Positions 22,939-30,921 of a stretch of 64,000 nt of DNA are shown piece after piece. Under the pieces are notes generated by a model, which saw only the letters and a list, made by a program, of their open reading frames with translations, did no database searches and was not told where the DNA came from. Origin of the DNA: Atopobiaceae bacterium (GTDB lineage: Bacteria; Actinomycetota; Coriobacteriia; Coriobacteriales; Atopobiaceae). The translations under genes and the position numbers were made by a program. Each line of letters begins with the position of its first letter. The first letter of the stretch is position 1. The stretch spans positions 1 through 64,000 of the forward strand of contig JABZIF010000001.1 in NCBI GenBank assembly GCA_015258485.1. Direction: 5' to 3'.

Positions 22939-23217
22939 ATGTCTAAAGTCGTTAACTTCTTTGATGTTATACATCTTAACGAGAAAATATCTCAGCAGGG
23001 TCTTCCTGCAAAAGTCCACTTAAGAGATGCCTGTGGAAAGCAATCTCTTTGGATTGAACTTCTCCCCTCCAAAAATGACAATGATCATAATTCTCATGAT
23101 TCAAGCGATGATTCAGAATTGTCGCAAATCAAAGAACAAATTATACGTTTCTTTGCCACTAAAGGTTTAAGCGTAGAATTTGACTTTACAGGTGGAAAAA
23201 ATTTTTGGATTGTATAA
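22939..23217 (+). CDS. RDAC family protein
   Basis: A 92-residue soluble protein with KVVNFFDVIHLNEKI at the start and the family-defining HLRDACGKQSLWIE near residues 27-40. A polar, His/Asp/Ser-rich linker (NDNDHNSHDSSDD) separates it from a short C-terminal alpha/beta part. RDAC-motif proteins are widespread and uncharacterised in Firmicutes and Coriobacteriia. A GAAAGGAG site lies before ATG 22939. It is alone on + between the divergent lipoprotein gene and tRNA-Phe; the 165-bp region upstream has no further gene. Confidence 0.65.
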   Translation: MSKVVNFFDVIHLNEKISQQGLPAKVHLRDACGKQSLWIELLPSKNDNDHNSHDSSDDSELSQIKEQIIRFFATKGLSVEFDFTGGKNFWIV

Positions 23218-23225
23218 AAGTGAGC

Positions 23226-23253
23226 TTGACGAAGCGCTTCAGTCTGTTATAGT
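23226..23253 (+). promoter_or_regulatory. promoter of tRNA-Phe
   Basis: TTGACG (23226-23231) and TATAGT (23248-23253) with 16-bp spacing, ending 24 bp before the tRNA. Confidence 0.7.
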
Positions 23254-23277
23254 AAATAAGCTTTTCAAAGCACCAAT

Positions 23278-23353
23278 GGCTGGGTAGCTCAGTTGGTAGA
23301 GCAGGGGACTGAAAATCCCCGTGTCAGGGGTTCGATTCCCTTCCCCGCCACCA
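23278..23353 (+). tRNA. tRNA-Phe (anticodon GAA)
   Basis: A 76-nt cloverleaf with encoded CCA. The D arm starts TAGCTCAG, the anticodon stem-loop is GGGGA-CTGAAAA-TCCCC, and the T arm carries TTCGATT. Discriminator base is A. The acceptor arms are GGCTGGG and CCCCGCC, giving six pairs and a U4-C69 mismatch, which is unusual. Discriminator and CCA match the UGGU of the T-box upstream of pheS in the same window. Confidence 0.97.
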
Positions 23354-23363
23354 TTAAAAGATT

Positions 23364-23399
23364 CGACTCAGAGTTCTTCTCTGAGTCGTTTTCTTTTTT
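23364..23399 (+). terminator. terminator of tRNA-Phe
   Basis: CGACTCAGAG (23364-23373) pairs perfectly with CTCTGAGTCG (23379-23388) around a 5-nt loop, followed by a T-rich run. Confidence 0.92.
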
Positions 23400-23426
23400 C
23401 ATGATTTATCACTATTTTAAGCGGAC

Positions 23427-23654
23427 CTAACGATAAGAACGCAATACTTCAATCAGTTCACAGACGTCGATACCTAAAGCATCAGCAAAAGAAAATACTT
23501 CCCCTAGTTTGATGCCTCTCTCGCCTGACTCAACTTTTGATACAAATGATTGATCTCCAGCAAGACGTTCAGCAACTACCTCCTGGGTAAGATGCTGCTT
23601 CTTTCGCAAATCACGAAGACACTTGCCAACTAATCTGTTTGATATCTGCTCCAT
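23427..23654 (-). CDS. Xre-family HTH regulator
   Basis: A 75-residue single-domain protein that is essentially one helix-turn-helix: LRKKQHLTQEVVAERLAGDQSFVSKVESGERGI, with the recognition helix QSFVSKVESG. It lacks any ligand domain, as in many small Xre repressors. Its 5' flank contains an extended array of AATATTC/GAATATT half sites (23681-23711), so autoregulation is likely. Neighbours are tRNA-Phe and the DUF2207 gene; its targets are unknown. Confidence 0.82.
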   Translation of the reverse strand: MEQISNRLVGKCLRDLRKKQHLTQEVVAERLAGDQSFVSKVESGERGIKLGEVFSFADALGIDVCELIEVLRSYR

Positions 23655-23680
23655 AAGTGCAGCGTAAAACTAGTACGGTA

Positions 23681-23711
23681 AATATTCCAAAATAGAATAT
23701 TCTAGAATATT
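23681..23711. promoter_or_regulatory. palindromic operator upstream of the Xre gene
   Basis: AATATTCT|AGAATATT (23696-23711) is a perfect 16-bp palindrome. An additional AATATTC at 23681-23687 pairs with GAATATT 23695-23701, so three or more half sites overlap. It lies about 30 bp upstream of the Xre start. Confidence 0.6.
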
Positions 23712-23714
23712 TAA

Positions 23715-23746
23715 AATCTCCTCATAAATAAAAGTATGAGGAGATT
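23715..23746 (-). terminator. terminator after the DUF2207 gene
   Basis: AATCTCCTCATA (23715-23726) and TATGAGGAGATT (23735-23746) form a 12-bp stem. Read on the - strand it follows the DUF2207 gene and is succeeded by TTTTAAA. Confidence 0.6.
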
Positions 23747-23813
23747 CTAAAGCTATTTGCGACAAACGTAACCTTTGGCAAAGTGTATGTAATAACTCTT
23801 GCGCCAGCAGATT

Positions 23814-25796
23814 TTAAAATCCGCCGCCGCCTCCGCCGCCGCCAAAGCCGCCGCCTCCGCCGCCGGAAAATCCTCCACCAAAGCCTCCACCCGAACTTGA
23901 ACTAGAGGAAGCAAGTGTAGCAGCCGAGACAGAATGTGCGGCCGCTACACTGCTAGTTACACTCTTAATAGCATTCATGCGCATACCATCGCCATAGTAA
24001 TACCAGCTATAAACAGGCATAAACTGTGGATTATTAACAAGCTCTGGCTTAACAACCTTAAGTTGTTCAATTACCTTATCGGCAACACCAAGCGCAGCTG
24101 CCATAACCAAAAGTTTATTCCATAAAATAACATCATCTGGAATTGCTTCATGAAGATTAGTGAATTCAGTGAGCCATTTTCTTAAGGCACGAGTTTTTGC
24201 TAGTACTTCAATACCTTCCCTATTCATTAAGTCAAACTTAGTAATCCTACGAGAGGCGATTATCTGAACAATAATAAGGAGCAGAACATTAACAATAATT
24301 CCTAAAATAGGCGCACCTATATAAATGCCAAATATAGCAGATAACACACAGCCAAGAATATCTAAGAAAATAAGTAAGCCTAAAATTCCTCTTCCGTGAA
24401 ATGGAATCTTATTAGTACCAAATCTTCCGTTGTAGCTAAACTTAACTGAATCAACCCAGCTATCATAGGCGTGACTAAACTCACTAGCATTTGATGAGGC
24501 GTATTTTCCGACTTCATCCATAGTTACAGTAGTGTCAATCTCACTTGATCCCGCTACTTTATCAAAGAAAAGCTGCATAGCTTTACTATCAATTTTATTT
24601 TGTGAATCACTCTCGGGATAAAAAGGAGGAGTATTTTCATTGAAAGATTTTTTCTTAATTAAACAATAATCATATTTTTCTTTTCCTAGAAAACCTTTCT
24701 TTGTAGCTTTATTAAGACTTACATACCCCTCATCAGATAAATGCATTAACGTTGCTGTCAACGCATCATTTTTAATCGTTTCTCCGTTATATAACATAGA
24801 AAGCACAGCCGGAGGATCATTGGACGGAATATCTCTAAAATATGTATCCGTAAACTGAGGGGCCATTACTTTTTTATATTTTATGCTTTGCCAAATAATT
24901 GCGACAACTGTTAAAACAAATAATGCTAATGGTACATACTGAACAAGCGCAATCTGAATTCTAGCAGTTTCTCTCCTTTGATTTGCTTGTTCTGCCCAAG
25001 CCTGTTCTCTGGATAAAATTGAGTCTAATTTATTTTTTTGAATGGGTGCTAAATCTGATACCCAAGAGGTTGGAAATGTTATTCGTGCTTCTGCAAATTC
25101 ATCTGTTCCAACACCAGGAACCTCATATACAACTGAATCTTCTTTAATAGAAACGGAGGCATCAAGAGGACCATGACCCCATGCACGAACGGTATCGCCG
25201 GCAACAATTGACTCCCCCGATGGTACTGGCAAATAAATAGTTGTTGTTACATTTTTAGATTCTGTACTCCAACCGTCTGAAACAAACTTCCAGTAAAGCT
25301 CAGCAGTATCAGCCCAGCTTGTTACTACATTGGTAATGTCGTACTCAATGGTTATATCCGCATCCGTATCTTGATGAGCAGAATAAATTTTTAAATTGAG
25401 TAAATTCGTCTGATCATTAATCTCATAATACTCATTTGAGCCACGACTTCTTTGGTCACTATCCCTGTTATAAAGTTCTCGAGAACCATTTGAATCTGAT
25501 ACTGTAACAGACTGTATCGACACATCAACATCTTTATTATTATATGTATTATGTCCACATGGAATATTCCAATACACTCCGTTATATGAGCCATCAAAAT
25601 GAAACGTTCTGGTTTCAACAACATGCATTGTTCCATCTTGTTGAATTGTTGCATCAATTTTTACTCGATTAATATCTAAATCTCGAGCAAATGCTTTAGA
25701 TGACATACAAATACAACTAAAGACGAGAAGCAGAAAACAAAATGCAAATCTCACAAGTGATTTCTTACATAAAGAATCAGACGAAGCTTTGACCAT
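23814..25796 (-). CDS. DUF2207 membrane protein with Gly-rich tail
   Basis: A 660-residue membrane protein. A signal segment (FAFCFLLLVFSCICMSSKAFA, about 17-38) precedes an extracellular beta-rich DUF2207 domain (VKIDATIQQDGTMHVVETRTFHFDG ...). A first membrane span lies near 285-305 (IALVQYVPLALFVLTVVAII), then a cytosolic part and two more spans near 470-510 (GLLIFLDILGCVL..., APILGIIVNVLLLIIVQII). The C-terminus is an extreme Gly/Ser/Phe low-complexity tail, as typical for this family. Function of DUF2207 proteins is unknown. It lies just downstream of the tad operon in the same direction. Confidence 0.88.
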   Translation of the reverse strand: MVKASSDSLCKKSLVRFAFCFLLLVFSCICMSSKAFARDLDINRVKIDATIQQDGTMHVVETRTFHFDGSYNGVYWNIPCGHNTYNNKDVDVSIQSVTVSDSNGSRELYNRDSDQRSRGSNEYYEINDQTNLLNLKIYSAHQDTDADITIEYDITNVVTSWADTAELYWKFVSDGWSTESKNVTTTIYLPVPSGESIVAGDTVRAWGHGPLDASVSIKEDSVVYEVPGVGTDEFAEARITFPTSWVSDLAPIQKNKLDSILSREQAWAEQANQRRETARIQIALVQYVPLALFVLTVVAIIWQSIKYKKVMAPQFTDTYFRDIPSNDPPAVLSMLYNGETIKNDALTATLMHLSDEGYVSLNKATKKGFLGKEKYDYCLIKKKSFNENTPPFYPESDSQNKIDSKAMQLFFDKVAGSSEIDTTVTMDEVGKYASSNASEFSHAYDSWVDSVKFSYNGRFGTNKIPFHGRGILGLLIFLDILGCVLSAIFGIYIGAPILGIIVNVLLLIIVQIIASRRITKFDLMNREGIEVLAKTRALRKWLTEFTNLHEAIPDDVILWNKLLVMAAALGVADKVIEQLKVVKPELVNNPQFMPVYSWYYYGDGMRMNAIKSVTSSVAAAHSVSAATLASSSSSSGGGFGGGFSGGGGGGFGGGGGGGGF

Positions 25797-25849
25797 AGAG
25801 GCTCCTTAATTACTCGTTACGCTTCTATGATAGAAAGCATACCACGCAC

Positions 25850-26125
25850 TTAGCACTCAGTTGGCACATAAGATTCATCCTGTTCGAATAAAGCAGGTGG
25901 CAAGCCCTTATCCCACTCCTCTCCCACTTCATCTAACACCGAATTAGTTTCTGGCTCAATAGTAGGTAAATTGACCATTCTCCTATTTCGTTTTTTCTCC
26001 ACATCGCATACAAGCGAACTTGTTCCTCCGAAATCGAGTAGGCAACCGTAACATATTTCCATGTCTTGAAATAAAAGTTCTCCGCACCGAGGGCAAACTT
26101 TTACTGGCAATGTGTTGGTATCCAT
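25850..26125 (-). CDS. zinc-ribbon protein overlapping the DUF192 gene
   Basis: A 91-residue protein beginning with a zinc ribbon, CPRCGELLFQDMEICYGC (C11, C14, C25, C28 approx.), followed by an acidic tail (EPETNSVLDEVGEEWDKG). ATG 26125 has a perfect AAAGGAG at 5 nt. It begins inside the upstream DUF192 gene and overlaps it by 143 bp in another frame. It is the last gene of the tad-locus operon. A role in pilus assembly or its control can only be guessed. Confidence 0.7.
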   Translation of the reverse strand: MDTNTLPVKVCPRCGELLFQDMEICYGCLLDFGGTSSLVCDVEKKRNRRMVNLPTIEPETNSVLDEVGEEWDKGLPPALFEQDESYVPTEC

Positions 26126-26498
26126 ATCGACTCCTTTGTTCTATGCTTCCTTTCTCAACTTCTATTTCATAAATAGCAACTTTTTGTCCCACCTTAAACC
26201 AAGGAAACAACTCAGTTGATGGCCTCTCGAACGTACAATATGCTCCAGAACAACTATGAATTTGACGTGGATTTACCTTTGACTTTGTCTTTAAAATCTC
26301 ACCATGATCATCAGCAAAGGCAATATCAATAGGATATGTCATCCCAAATGTATGTACTGATGAACAACAAAGAAGCAAAACAGGTGAGGCGGTTGACTCA
26401 GTTCCAAGAAGACCAATAAATTTCTCAAAACTGCCTGAAAGCAATTCAAAATCTTGTTCTGATTCAGGCATTCCGATAATTGAAACTTTAACGTTCAT
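25983..26498 (-). CDS. DUF192 domain protein in the tad operon
   Basis: A 171-residue protein. Residues about 45-115 show the DUF192 core: CCSSVHTFGMTYPIDIAFADDHGEIL, then VNPRQIH, and WFKVGQKVAIYEIEV. The usual family pattern is C..HT.GM..PID..F.D..G. The last about 48 residues lie beyond the domain and are encoded in the region shared with the zinc-ribbon gene; they contain a basic stretch (SVRRTFISRHGNMLRLPTRFRRN) and CMRC. DUF192 genes are often linked to tad loci in actinobacteria and clostridia. The protein starts 2 bp after the TadE-like gene ends. Confidence 0.8.
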   Translation of the reverse strand: MNVKVSIIGMPESEQDFELLSGSFEKFIGLLGTESTASPVLLLCCSSVHTFGMTYPIDIAFADDHGEILKTKSKVNPRQIHSCSGAYCTFERPSTELFPWFKVGQKVAIYEIEVEKGSIEQRSRYGYQHIASKSLPSVRRTFISRHGNMLRLPTRFRRNKFACMRCGEKTK

Positions 26499-26500
26499 AG

Positions 26501-26950
26501 CTAGATCACTACTCCAGATTTATACGGACTAACAACGATTGAACTGGTATGAACTAAATACAATGGTGCGTCAAAGGACACTAAGGGAAGTCGTATTACA
26601 TGTGGCCATGGTTTATATTTCAACGTAGCAGTGTATTTCTGAAAAACAGAAACTAAATTTCCCATTTCGCCATCTTTAGCTTCAAGCACAACATCTATGT
26701 CGCAATTATCATCTTGTAAAGCACTCTTAATTCTTTGAGCAATATATTCACTGGCATCAGAACTATCAGCTTGTGAATATGATGAACCACACATAATAGT
26801 CTGTTCAACAGAAATACGATCAAACTTTGCGCATAAGTTAGCAAATTTAAAAAGATTAATTACAATTAGAGCAATCACCAGCACTATAGGAAGGACCACG
26901 GCAGTTTCAACAAACATCTGTCCACTTTGATTATTTAAGATTTTTATCAT
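26501..26950 (-). CDS. TadE/TadF-like pseudopilin
   Basis: A 149-residue protein with a prepilin-like N-terminus: a short basic leader (MIKILNNQSG), then QMFVETAVVLPIVLVIALIVINLF, in which E at +5 and the hydrophobic helix fit the TadE signature. The remainder is a soluble domain with strands (TATLKYKPW). It would be processed by a prepilin peptidase and act in Tad pilus assembly. It lies 2 bp from its neighbours on both sides, inside the operon. Confidence 0.78.
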   Translation of the reverse strand: MIKILNNQSGQMFVETAVVLPIVLVIALIVINLFKFANLCAKFDRISVEQTIMCGSSYSQADSSDASEYIAQRIKSALQDDNCDIDVVLEAKDGEMGNLVSVFQKYTATLKYKPWPHVIRLPLVSFDAPLYLVHTSSIVVSPYKSGVVI

Positions 26951-26952
26951 TT

Positions 26953-29010
26953 TTATACACCACCAAAAACTTTTCTGACTTCAATCTCTAGTGGAATTTC
27001 AATCTCTAATACAGGTACAACAAGCGTCGCAACAACTATCTTTTCTGGTAAAAATTGACTTCCCCATATTCCTAAAGATTTTGCTAAAGCAAGTGGATCT
27101 GTTGAGTTGGGGATTTTTTGAACAAGATCTCGTATTATTGATTCTTTTTCAAAACCAGACTGCTTTAAAATATTTTCAGTATTTACAAGTACTGGTTTTA
27201 CTTGTCGTAAGTCAGTTGGCTCTAATCCGGCATCTTTAATTATTTGCTGTAAGGCATGTTTTAAGGTGTGTCCAACCGTTCCTCCAAATACTCCATCAAT
27301 CTCATCAAAAAACCGAGTTGAAATAGTATTCCATTTCTGTCCGGCCTGACCATATGAAGTTAAGAGATGTCCCCAAAGACCCATAATCTTGTTTAAAGAT
27401 TGACCAATTAAACCGCCTTTTTTCTCAATTTGAGAGAAAAATCCTGAAAGCACATTACTAGATAACGATTCATCCGGTGCAAGTACAGATCCCGAAATCG
27501 CATAACCTGCTGGTAAAGAAACTTTCTGTTCGAAATACCCAAGCATTCCTGATATCTGTGGACTGCTCTCGTTTCTTTTTACAACTGAAATGCAACCCCA
27601 AGCACCTGGCGGGCACAATCTTGGCCTTGTCACTTTCAATTGATTAATTGCCTTGCTAAATAAACTTGACGAAGTATCAGCAACGTTTCGTAACTGTTCT
27701 TGTTGATCCTTTAATTGACGTACAAGCTCTGAATACTTCTCAGATTCTTCAACTACTATTCTCCAATAATGTTCAAAGCCATTAGTGGTGTTGGTAGAAG
27801 CAGAAGCAACAGATCCCACAGCGACACTATTCAAATGACAATACGAACATTCAGACACACCACCACTATCTAAATCTTGTAATGAAGCAAATCCTGCCGC
27901 AGCTCCATTTGCTCCAGGACATGGAGTATGCGCATGAATGACTCTTTTACCATCTTCATGTGTGCATGGCCATATTGCATCAAGATATAAACTAGTTTCC
28001 TTTGTTTCTTCTAAATTATGAGGAAGGCGAGGTAGATATATCTGAGCCTCACCATCTATATTTTCTTTACTAAAACCTTTAGAAAGTGTTTGACTAGCAA
28101 AGTTATAAAACATCTTTCTAATAGCAGAATTACAAAATTCATCAGGAGATACAGTACTAATAGTTTCCTGACTATATCGAGCCCTGTAATACGCTCTTGC
28201 ACGATTTAAGGCCATCTCAAAAGTCCAAGATGAAGGTGAAGATATATATTTGTTTAAATTAGGTGACAAATGTGCTAAATGATCTGCTCGTTCCTTCATT
28301 GAATAAGGTGATCCTCCGCAATCAGCTTCCCACGCTCTTTGTTTCGATTCCTTCATTTTTTGATGAATTTCATCAATCGTTTTACTAATTTTTTGTAATT
28401 CCTCTCCATTCTTTTTCAAATCATCAGACGAAATTTCATCATCTAAGTGACCAAAATTTGATAAAGAGTTCTGAGGAAACAAAAGGGCTGAACCGATAAA
28501 ATCTCCATTGTTATTTGAGTTTTTGGCAATACTGGTACTCGCTGTATAAGCAGCAAAGACTGGTAAAACTTTTTCTGTTTGCTCCAACCCTTTTACTGCA
28601 GAATCAGCAAATTTCTTCCGAGCTTCTAATGTTTTAAATCCGGCATCACATAGCTCTGACCCTATAGTTGTAACCCCAGGAATACAAGATGCAACAAGCC
28701 CTGCTCCAACGCAAATCAATCCACTAAGCCCCATACTTAAAATACTCGCATCAACTACTTGAGCAATGGTTGTATATTTTGCAACAACATTTTGCCCCGC
28801 CAATGCAGCTGCATCAGCAATAGACTGTGTTTTATAAGCACGTAAAGAAATCCATCCAGCTGAAACCAACGCAAATGCCAACGAAAGACAAACAAGTAGA
28901 GAAGATGCAATTGCAAGAGAAGTCATTCCACCTGTGTCGTCAATAAACAAAGAAATACCCAGGTGAATCTTTTTATGACCCTTCTTTCCAAAACGTGATC
29001 CAATCAGCAT
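26953..29010 (-). CDS. TadG-like large pilus-assembly protein
   Basis: A 685-residue protein with a TadG/Flp-type N-terminus (DDTGGMTSLAIASSLLVCLSLAFALVSAGW, about residues 24-53) followed by SLRAYKTQSIADAAALAGQNVVAKY, the usual alanine-rich 'DAAALAGA' stretch. A second hydrophobic segment lies near 105-125 (LICVGAGLVASCIPGV). The middle contains a C-x2-C pair (CSYCHL near 395) and long charged helices. No clear vWA domain is seen, unlike classical TadG. It overlaps the upstream TadE gene by 38 bp. Probably a minor pilus or envelope component of the Tad system. Confidence 0.72.
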   Translation of the reverse strand: MLIGSRFGKKGHKKIHLGISLFIDDTGGMTSLAIASSLLVCLSLAFALVSAGWISLRAYKTQSIADAAALAGQNVVAKYTTIAQVVDASILSMGLSGLICVGAGLVASCIPGVTTIGSELCDAGFKTLEARKKFADSAVKGLEQTEKVLPVFAAYTASTSIAKNSNNNGDFIGSALLFPQNSLSNFGHLDDEISSDDLKKNGEELQKISKTIDEIHQKMKESKQRAWEADCGGSPYSMKERADHLAHLSPNLNKYISSPSSWTFEMALNRARAYYRARYSQETISTVSPDEFCNSAIRKMFYNFASQTLSKGFSKENIDGEAQIYLPRLPHNLEETKETSLYLDAIWPCTHEDGKRVIHAHTPCPGANGAAAGFASLQDLDSGGVSECSYCHLNSVAVGSVASASTNTTNGFEHYWRIVVEESEKYSELVRQLKDQQEQLRNVADTSSSLFSKAINQLKVTRPRLCPPGAWGCISVVKRNESSPQISGMLGYFEQKVSLPAGYAISGSVLAPDESLSSNVLSGFFSQIEKKGGLIGQSLNKIMGLWGHLLTSYGQAGQKWNTISTRFFDEIDGVFGGTVGHTLKHALQQIIKDAGLEPTDLRQVKPVLVNTENILKQSGFEKESIIRDLVQKIPNSTDPLALAKSLGIWGSQFLPEKIVVATLVVPVLEIEIPLEIEVRKVFGGV

Positions 29011-29461
29011 ATGAACCCTCTATCCATTCTGGACGCGTTTGCATTGACAGGCTAGATTGCAAAACAATTCCACAACCATCTGTTTGACCTATAAGACTTA
29101 AGCACCAACCAATAGGAGGTAAAGGGGATGCATGCCCTTTAAGATCAATCCTGGCGGTCTTACTATTGCAATCGATATCAATTGACCAATCATGCTCTCC
29201 ACCAATATGAAAAAGTGGTACTTCAGGAACTGCCTTCAATCTTCTTCTGATATAAGATTCAATCAGCTGCGTGTCTGAAGATGTTGCTGCCACCCGCAAT
29301 CCTTCTGAACATGCAGCATTCATAATTGATTTGGTATACAAAAGACAAATTGGTTCAACTAAAAGTGCAATGATAATCAACAAAGTAGGAAGTAATAGAG
29401 CTGCTTCAATTGAGGATTGGCCTAAATTCCCTTGTAAAAACTTTTTAAAATGAAAGTACAT
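28973..29461 (-). CDS. TadE-like pseudopilin
   Basis: A 162-residue protein with a leader FLQGNLG followed by QSSIEAALLLPTLLIIIALLV (Glu at +5 after the Gly), the TadE hallmark. The soluble part contains three or four cysteines and a hydrophobic end. It overlaps both flanking genes by a few tens of bases, so the block is a compact single operon. Confidence 0.78.
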   Translation of the reverse strand: MYFHFKKFLQGNLGQSSIEAALLLPTLLIIIALLVEPICLLYTKSIMNAACSEGLRVAATSSDTQLIESYIRRRLKAVPEVPLFHIGGEHDWSIDIDCNSKTARIDLKGHASPLPPIGWCLSLIGQTDGCGIVLQSSLSMQTRPEWIEGSYADWITFWKEGS

Positions 29462-29693
29462 CTTTAGTAAATTCCAACAATGAACTACCCATAGTATGCG
29501 ATGCAGCTCTAATTGCCTGATTAGTTAAAGCACCGTCTCTTATAACATGCCAAATAACCCCAAGAGACACAATAATAGCTAGACACGAAGATAAAACTAA
29601 TGCGTATTCCAAAGTAGACTGCGCCAAAGTATCATCTATAAAAGTATTGTAGAAGTGCTCAAATCTTTTGAATTGTTTTCTGAAAAACGGCAT
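29445..29693 (-). CDS. small TadE/Flp-like pilin protein
   Basis: An 82-residue protein whose start at 29693 is supported by AGGAGG; upstream in-frame starts lie deep in the preceding gene. It has a basic leader, then DDTLAQSTLEYALVLSSCLAIIVSLGVIWHV. The LEYAL box resembles the class III (Flp) pilin EY motif. It may be a second minor pilin. The stop overlaps the next TadE-like gene by 17 bp. Confidence 0.65.
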   Translation of the reverse strand: MPFFRKQFKRFEHFYNTFIDDTLAQSTLEYALVLSSCLAIIVSLGVIWHVIRDGALTNQAIRAASHTMGSSLLEFTKDVLSF

Positions 29694-30106
29694 GTTGAAA
29701 TCCTCCTCACATCCCCATAATCGGAAATTATCACTATCTCTGACCAAGTGCCTCCATGCACTAGACACGTCCAAACATTACCCATAAGATCTAAATAACC
29801 TGAATAAACAAGTGCACAATTTTTCTCTGAGTAATATTTTTTTAAAGTATGCTCAGCTTCATCTTGTATAGATTCTTTACTCTCTCTTTGATCAAAATTT
29901 TTATTACAAATCTCATCAGGTAAAAGAGATTTTGATAGTACTTCAGGATTATTTTTAGGTGCCTCATCTTTCTTTTGTTCCTGTTGATAAGAAGAGCGTT
30001 TATTGTGATTTTGCTGTTTTGTTGGGAAATACCACAAACATCCAAACAATAAACTGACTACAAGTACTAACAATCCCAAATAAAATGGAGTCGTTTTCTT
30101 TTTCAT
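29636..30106 (-). CDS. membrane-anchored protein of the tad operon, unknown function
   Basis: A 156-residue protein with a hydrophobic N-terminus YLGLLVLVVSLLFGCLWYF (possible lipobox LFGC at Cys23, or a plain anchor), a long polar, Lys/Gln/Glu-rich linker (about 30-85), and a compact C-terminal domain ending TWSEIVIISDYGDVRRISTCRF. I recognise no family. Its end overlaps the small pilin gene start by 58 bp and its start lies 4 bp from the Flp gene end, so it belongs to the pilus operon. Confidence 0.6.
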   Translation of the reverse strand: MKKKTTPFYLGLLVLVVSLLFGCLWYFPTKQQNHNKRSSYQQEQKKDEAPKNNPEVLSKSLLPDEICNKNFDQRESKESIQDEAEHTLKKYYSEKNCALVYSGYLDLMGNVWTCLVHGGTWSEIVIISDYGDVRRISTCRFSENNSKDLSTSTILL

Positions 30107-30291
30107 AAAGAATTAATTCCTGAGGTAATTGCTGCCCATAACTCTGCTACTTTTCCTTTAAAAGCAACTACTGCAACAATAGCAATTACTACTAATACAC
30201 CAACTAAAATGGCATATTCTGTTGTTCCTTGTCCTGATTCATCTTTAAAGAATGTACAAATACGATTTATATATTTCTGCAAAAACAACAT
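30103..30291 (-). CDS. flp: Flp family type IVb pilin (major pilin)
   Basis: A 62-residue prepilin: a short leader ending DESG, then QGTTEYAILVGVLVVIAIVAVVAF. The G/QxxxEY processing and assembly motif and the hydrophobic helix are exactly those of Flp pilins. After cleavage a mature peptide of about 42 residues would polymerise into the Tad pilus. It lies between tadC and a small lipoprotein-like gene. Confidence 0.92.
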   Translation of the reverse strand: MLFLQKYINRICTFFKDESGQGTTEYAILVGVLVVIAIVAVVAFKGKVAELWAAITSGINSL

Positions 30292-30306
30292 ACTGATTCC
30301 TTTCTG

Positions 30307-30921
30307 TTACGAAGAGAGAGCAGGTCCAAGTAAAGGACCTAAAATTGCTAAAAGCATTGCAGGAACAATTAACGTTCCCAAAGGGATAAGCATCTTAATG
30401 GGAATCTTTTCAATTTCAGTTTCTAGAGCAGATCGTTGTTCATCTCTCAATATATAAGCTTGTCTGTCAAGAATTTCTGCAAGTGGTGTTCCAAACGTTA
30501 AAGCTTCATTCACCACTGTTGCAAAGCTATTTAAAGATGAAATCCCCACTCTAGATGCCATCTGATTCAAAGCGTCTTCCCTCGTAAAAACACCTAATTC
30601 CCAACTCAAATGAGCTTGTGAAAGCTCTTCTGCAAGTTTTCCCGATTCTCGTAAACAATACAAATCGAGCGCCGAATCAAACGAAAGACCCGATGATAAC
30701 CCTAAAATCAAAATATCAATCATTTCAGGCATCTCACGCAGACAAGCATTTTTTATTTGAACCGCTTGCTGATGTTTGCCCTTTTTAAATACAAAAACAA
30801 ACTTGTCACATTTCCGATACATATCTCTAAAAAACGCTTTACCGTGTATATCTCTTGGAAACATAAATAAAGCAATAGAAATTGCAATGCCAAATAAAAC
30901 AGCACCTATTCCATCTATCAT
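30307..30921 (-). CDS. tadC: TadC-like inner-membrane platform protein
   Basis: A 204-residue T2SSF-type protein. The start at 30921 forms the ATGA overlap with tadB; a longer frame reaching 30996 is unlikely. It has membrane segments at the N-terminus (IGAVLFGIAISIALFMFP) and at the C-terminus (MLIPLGTLIVPAMLLAILGPLLGP). The soluble core contains LREMPEMIDILILGLSSGLSFDSALDLY, the T2SSF helical signature. With TadB it forms the platform beneath the pilus and couples to the TadA ATPase. Confidence 0.88.
   Translation of the reverse strand: MIDGIGAVLFGIAISIALFMFPRDIHGKAFFRDMYRKCDKFVFVFKKGKHQQAVQIKNACLREMPEMIDILILGLSSGLSFDSALDLYCLRESGKLAEELSQAHLSWELGVFTREDALNQMASRVGISSLNSFATVVNEALTFGTPLAEILDRQAYILRDEQRSALETEIEKIPIKMLIPLGTLIVPAMLLAILGPLLGPALSS

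Noticed and set aside
23815..23900. CCGCCGCC repeats as a structural DNA repeat
   Set aside because: They encode the Gly-rich tail of the DUF2207 protein, which is normal for the family.
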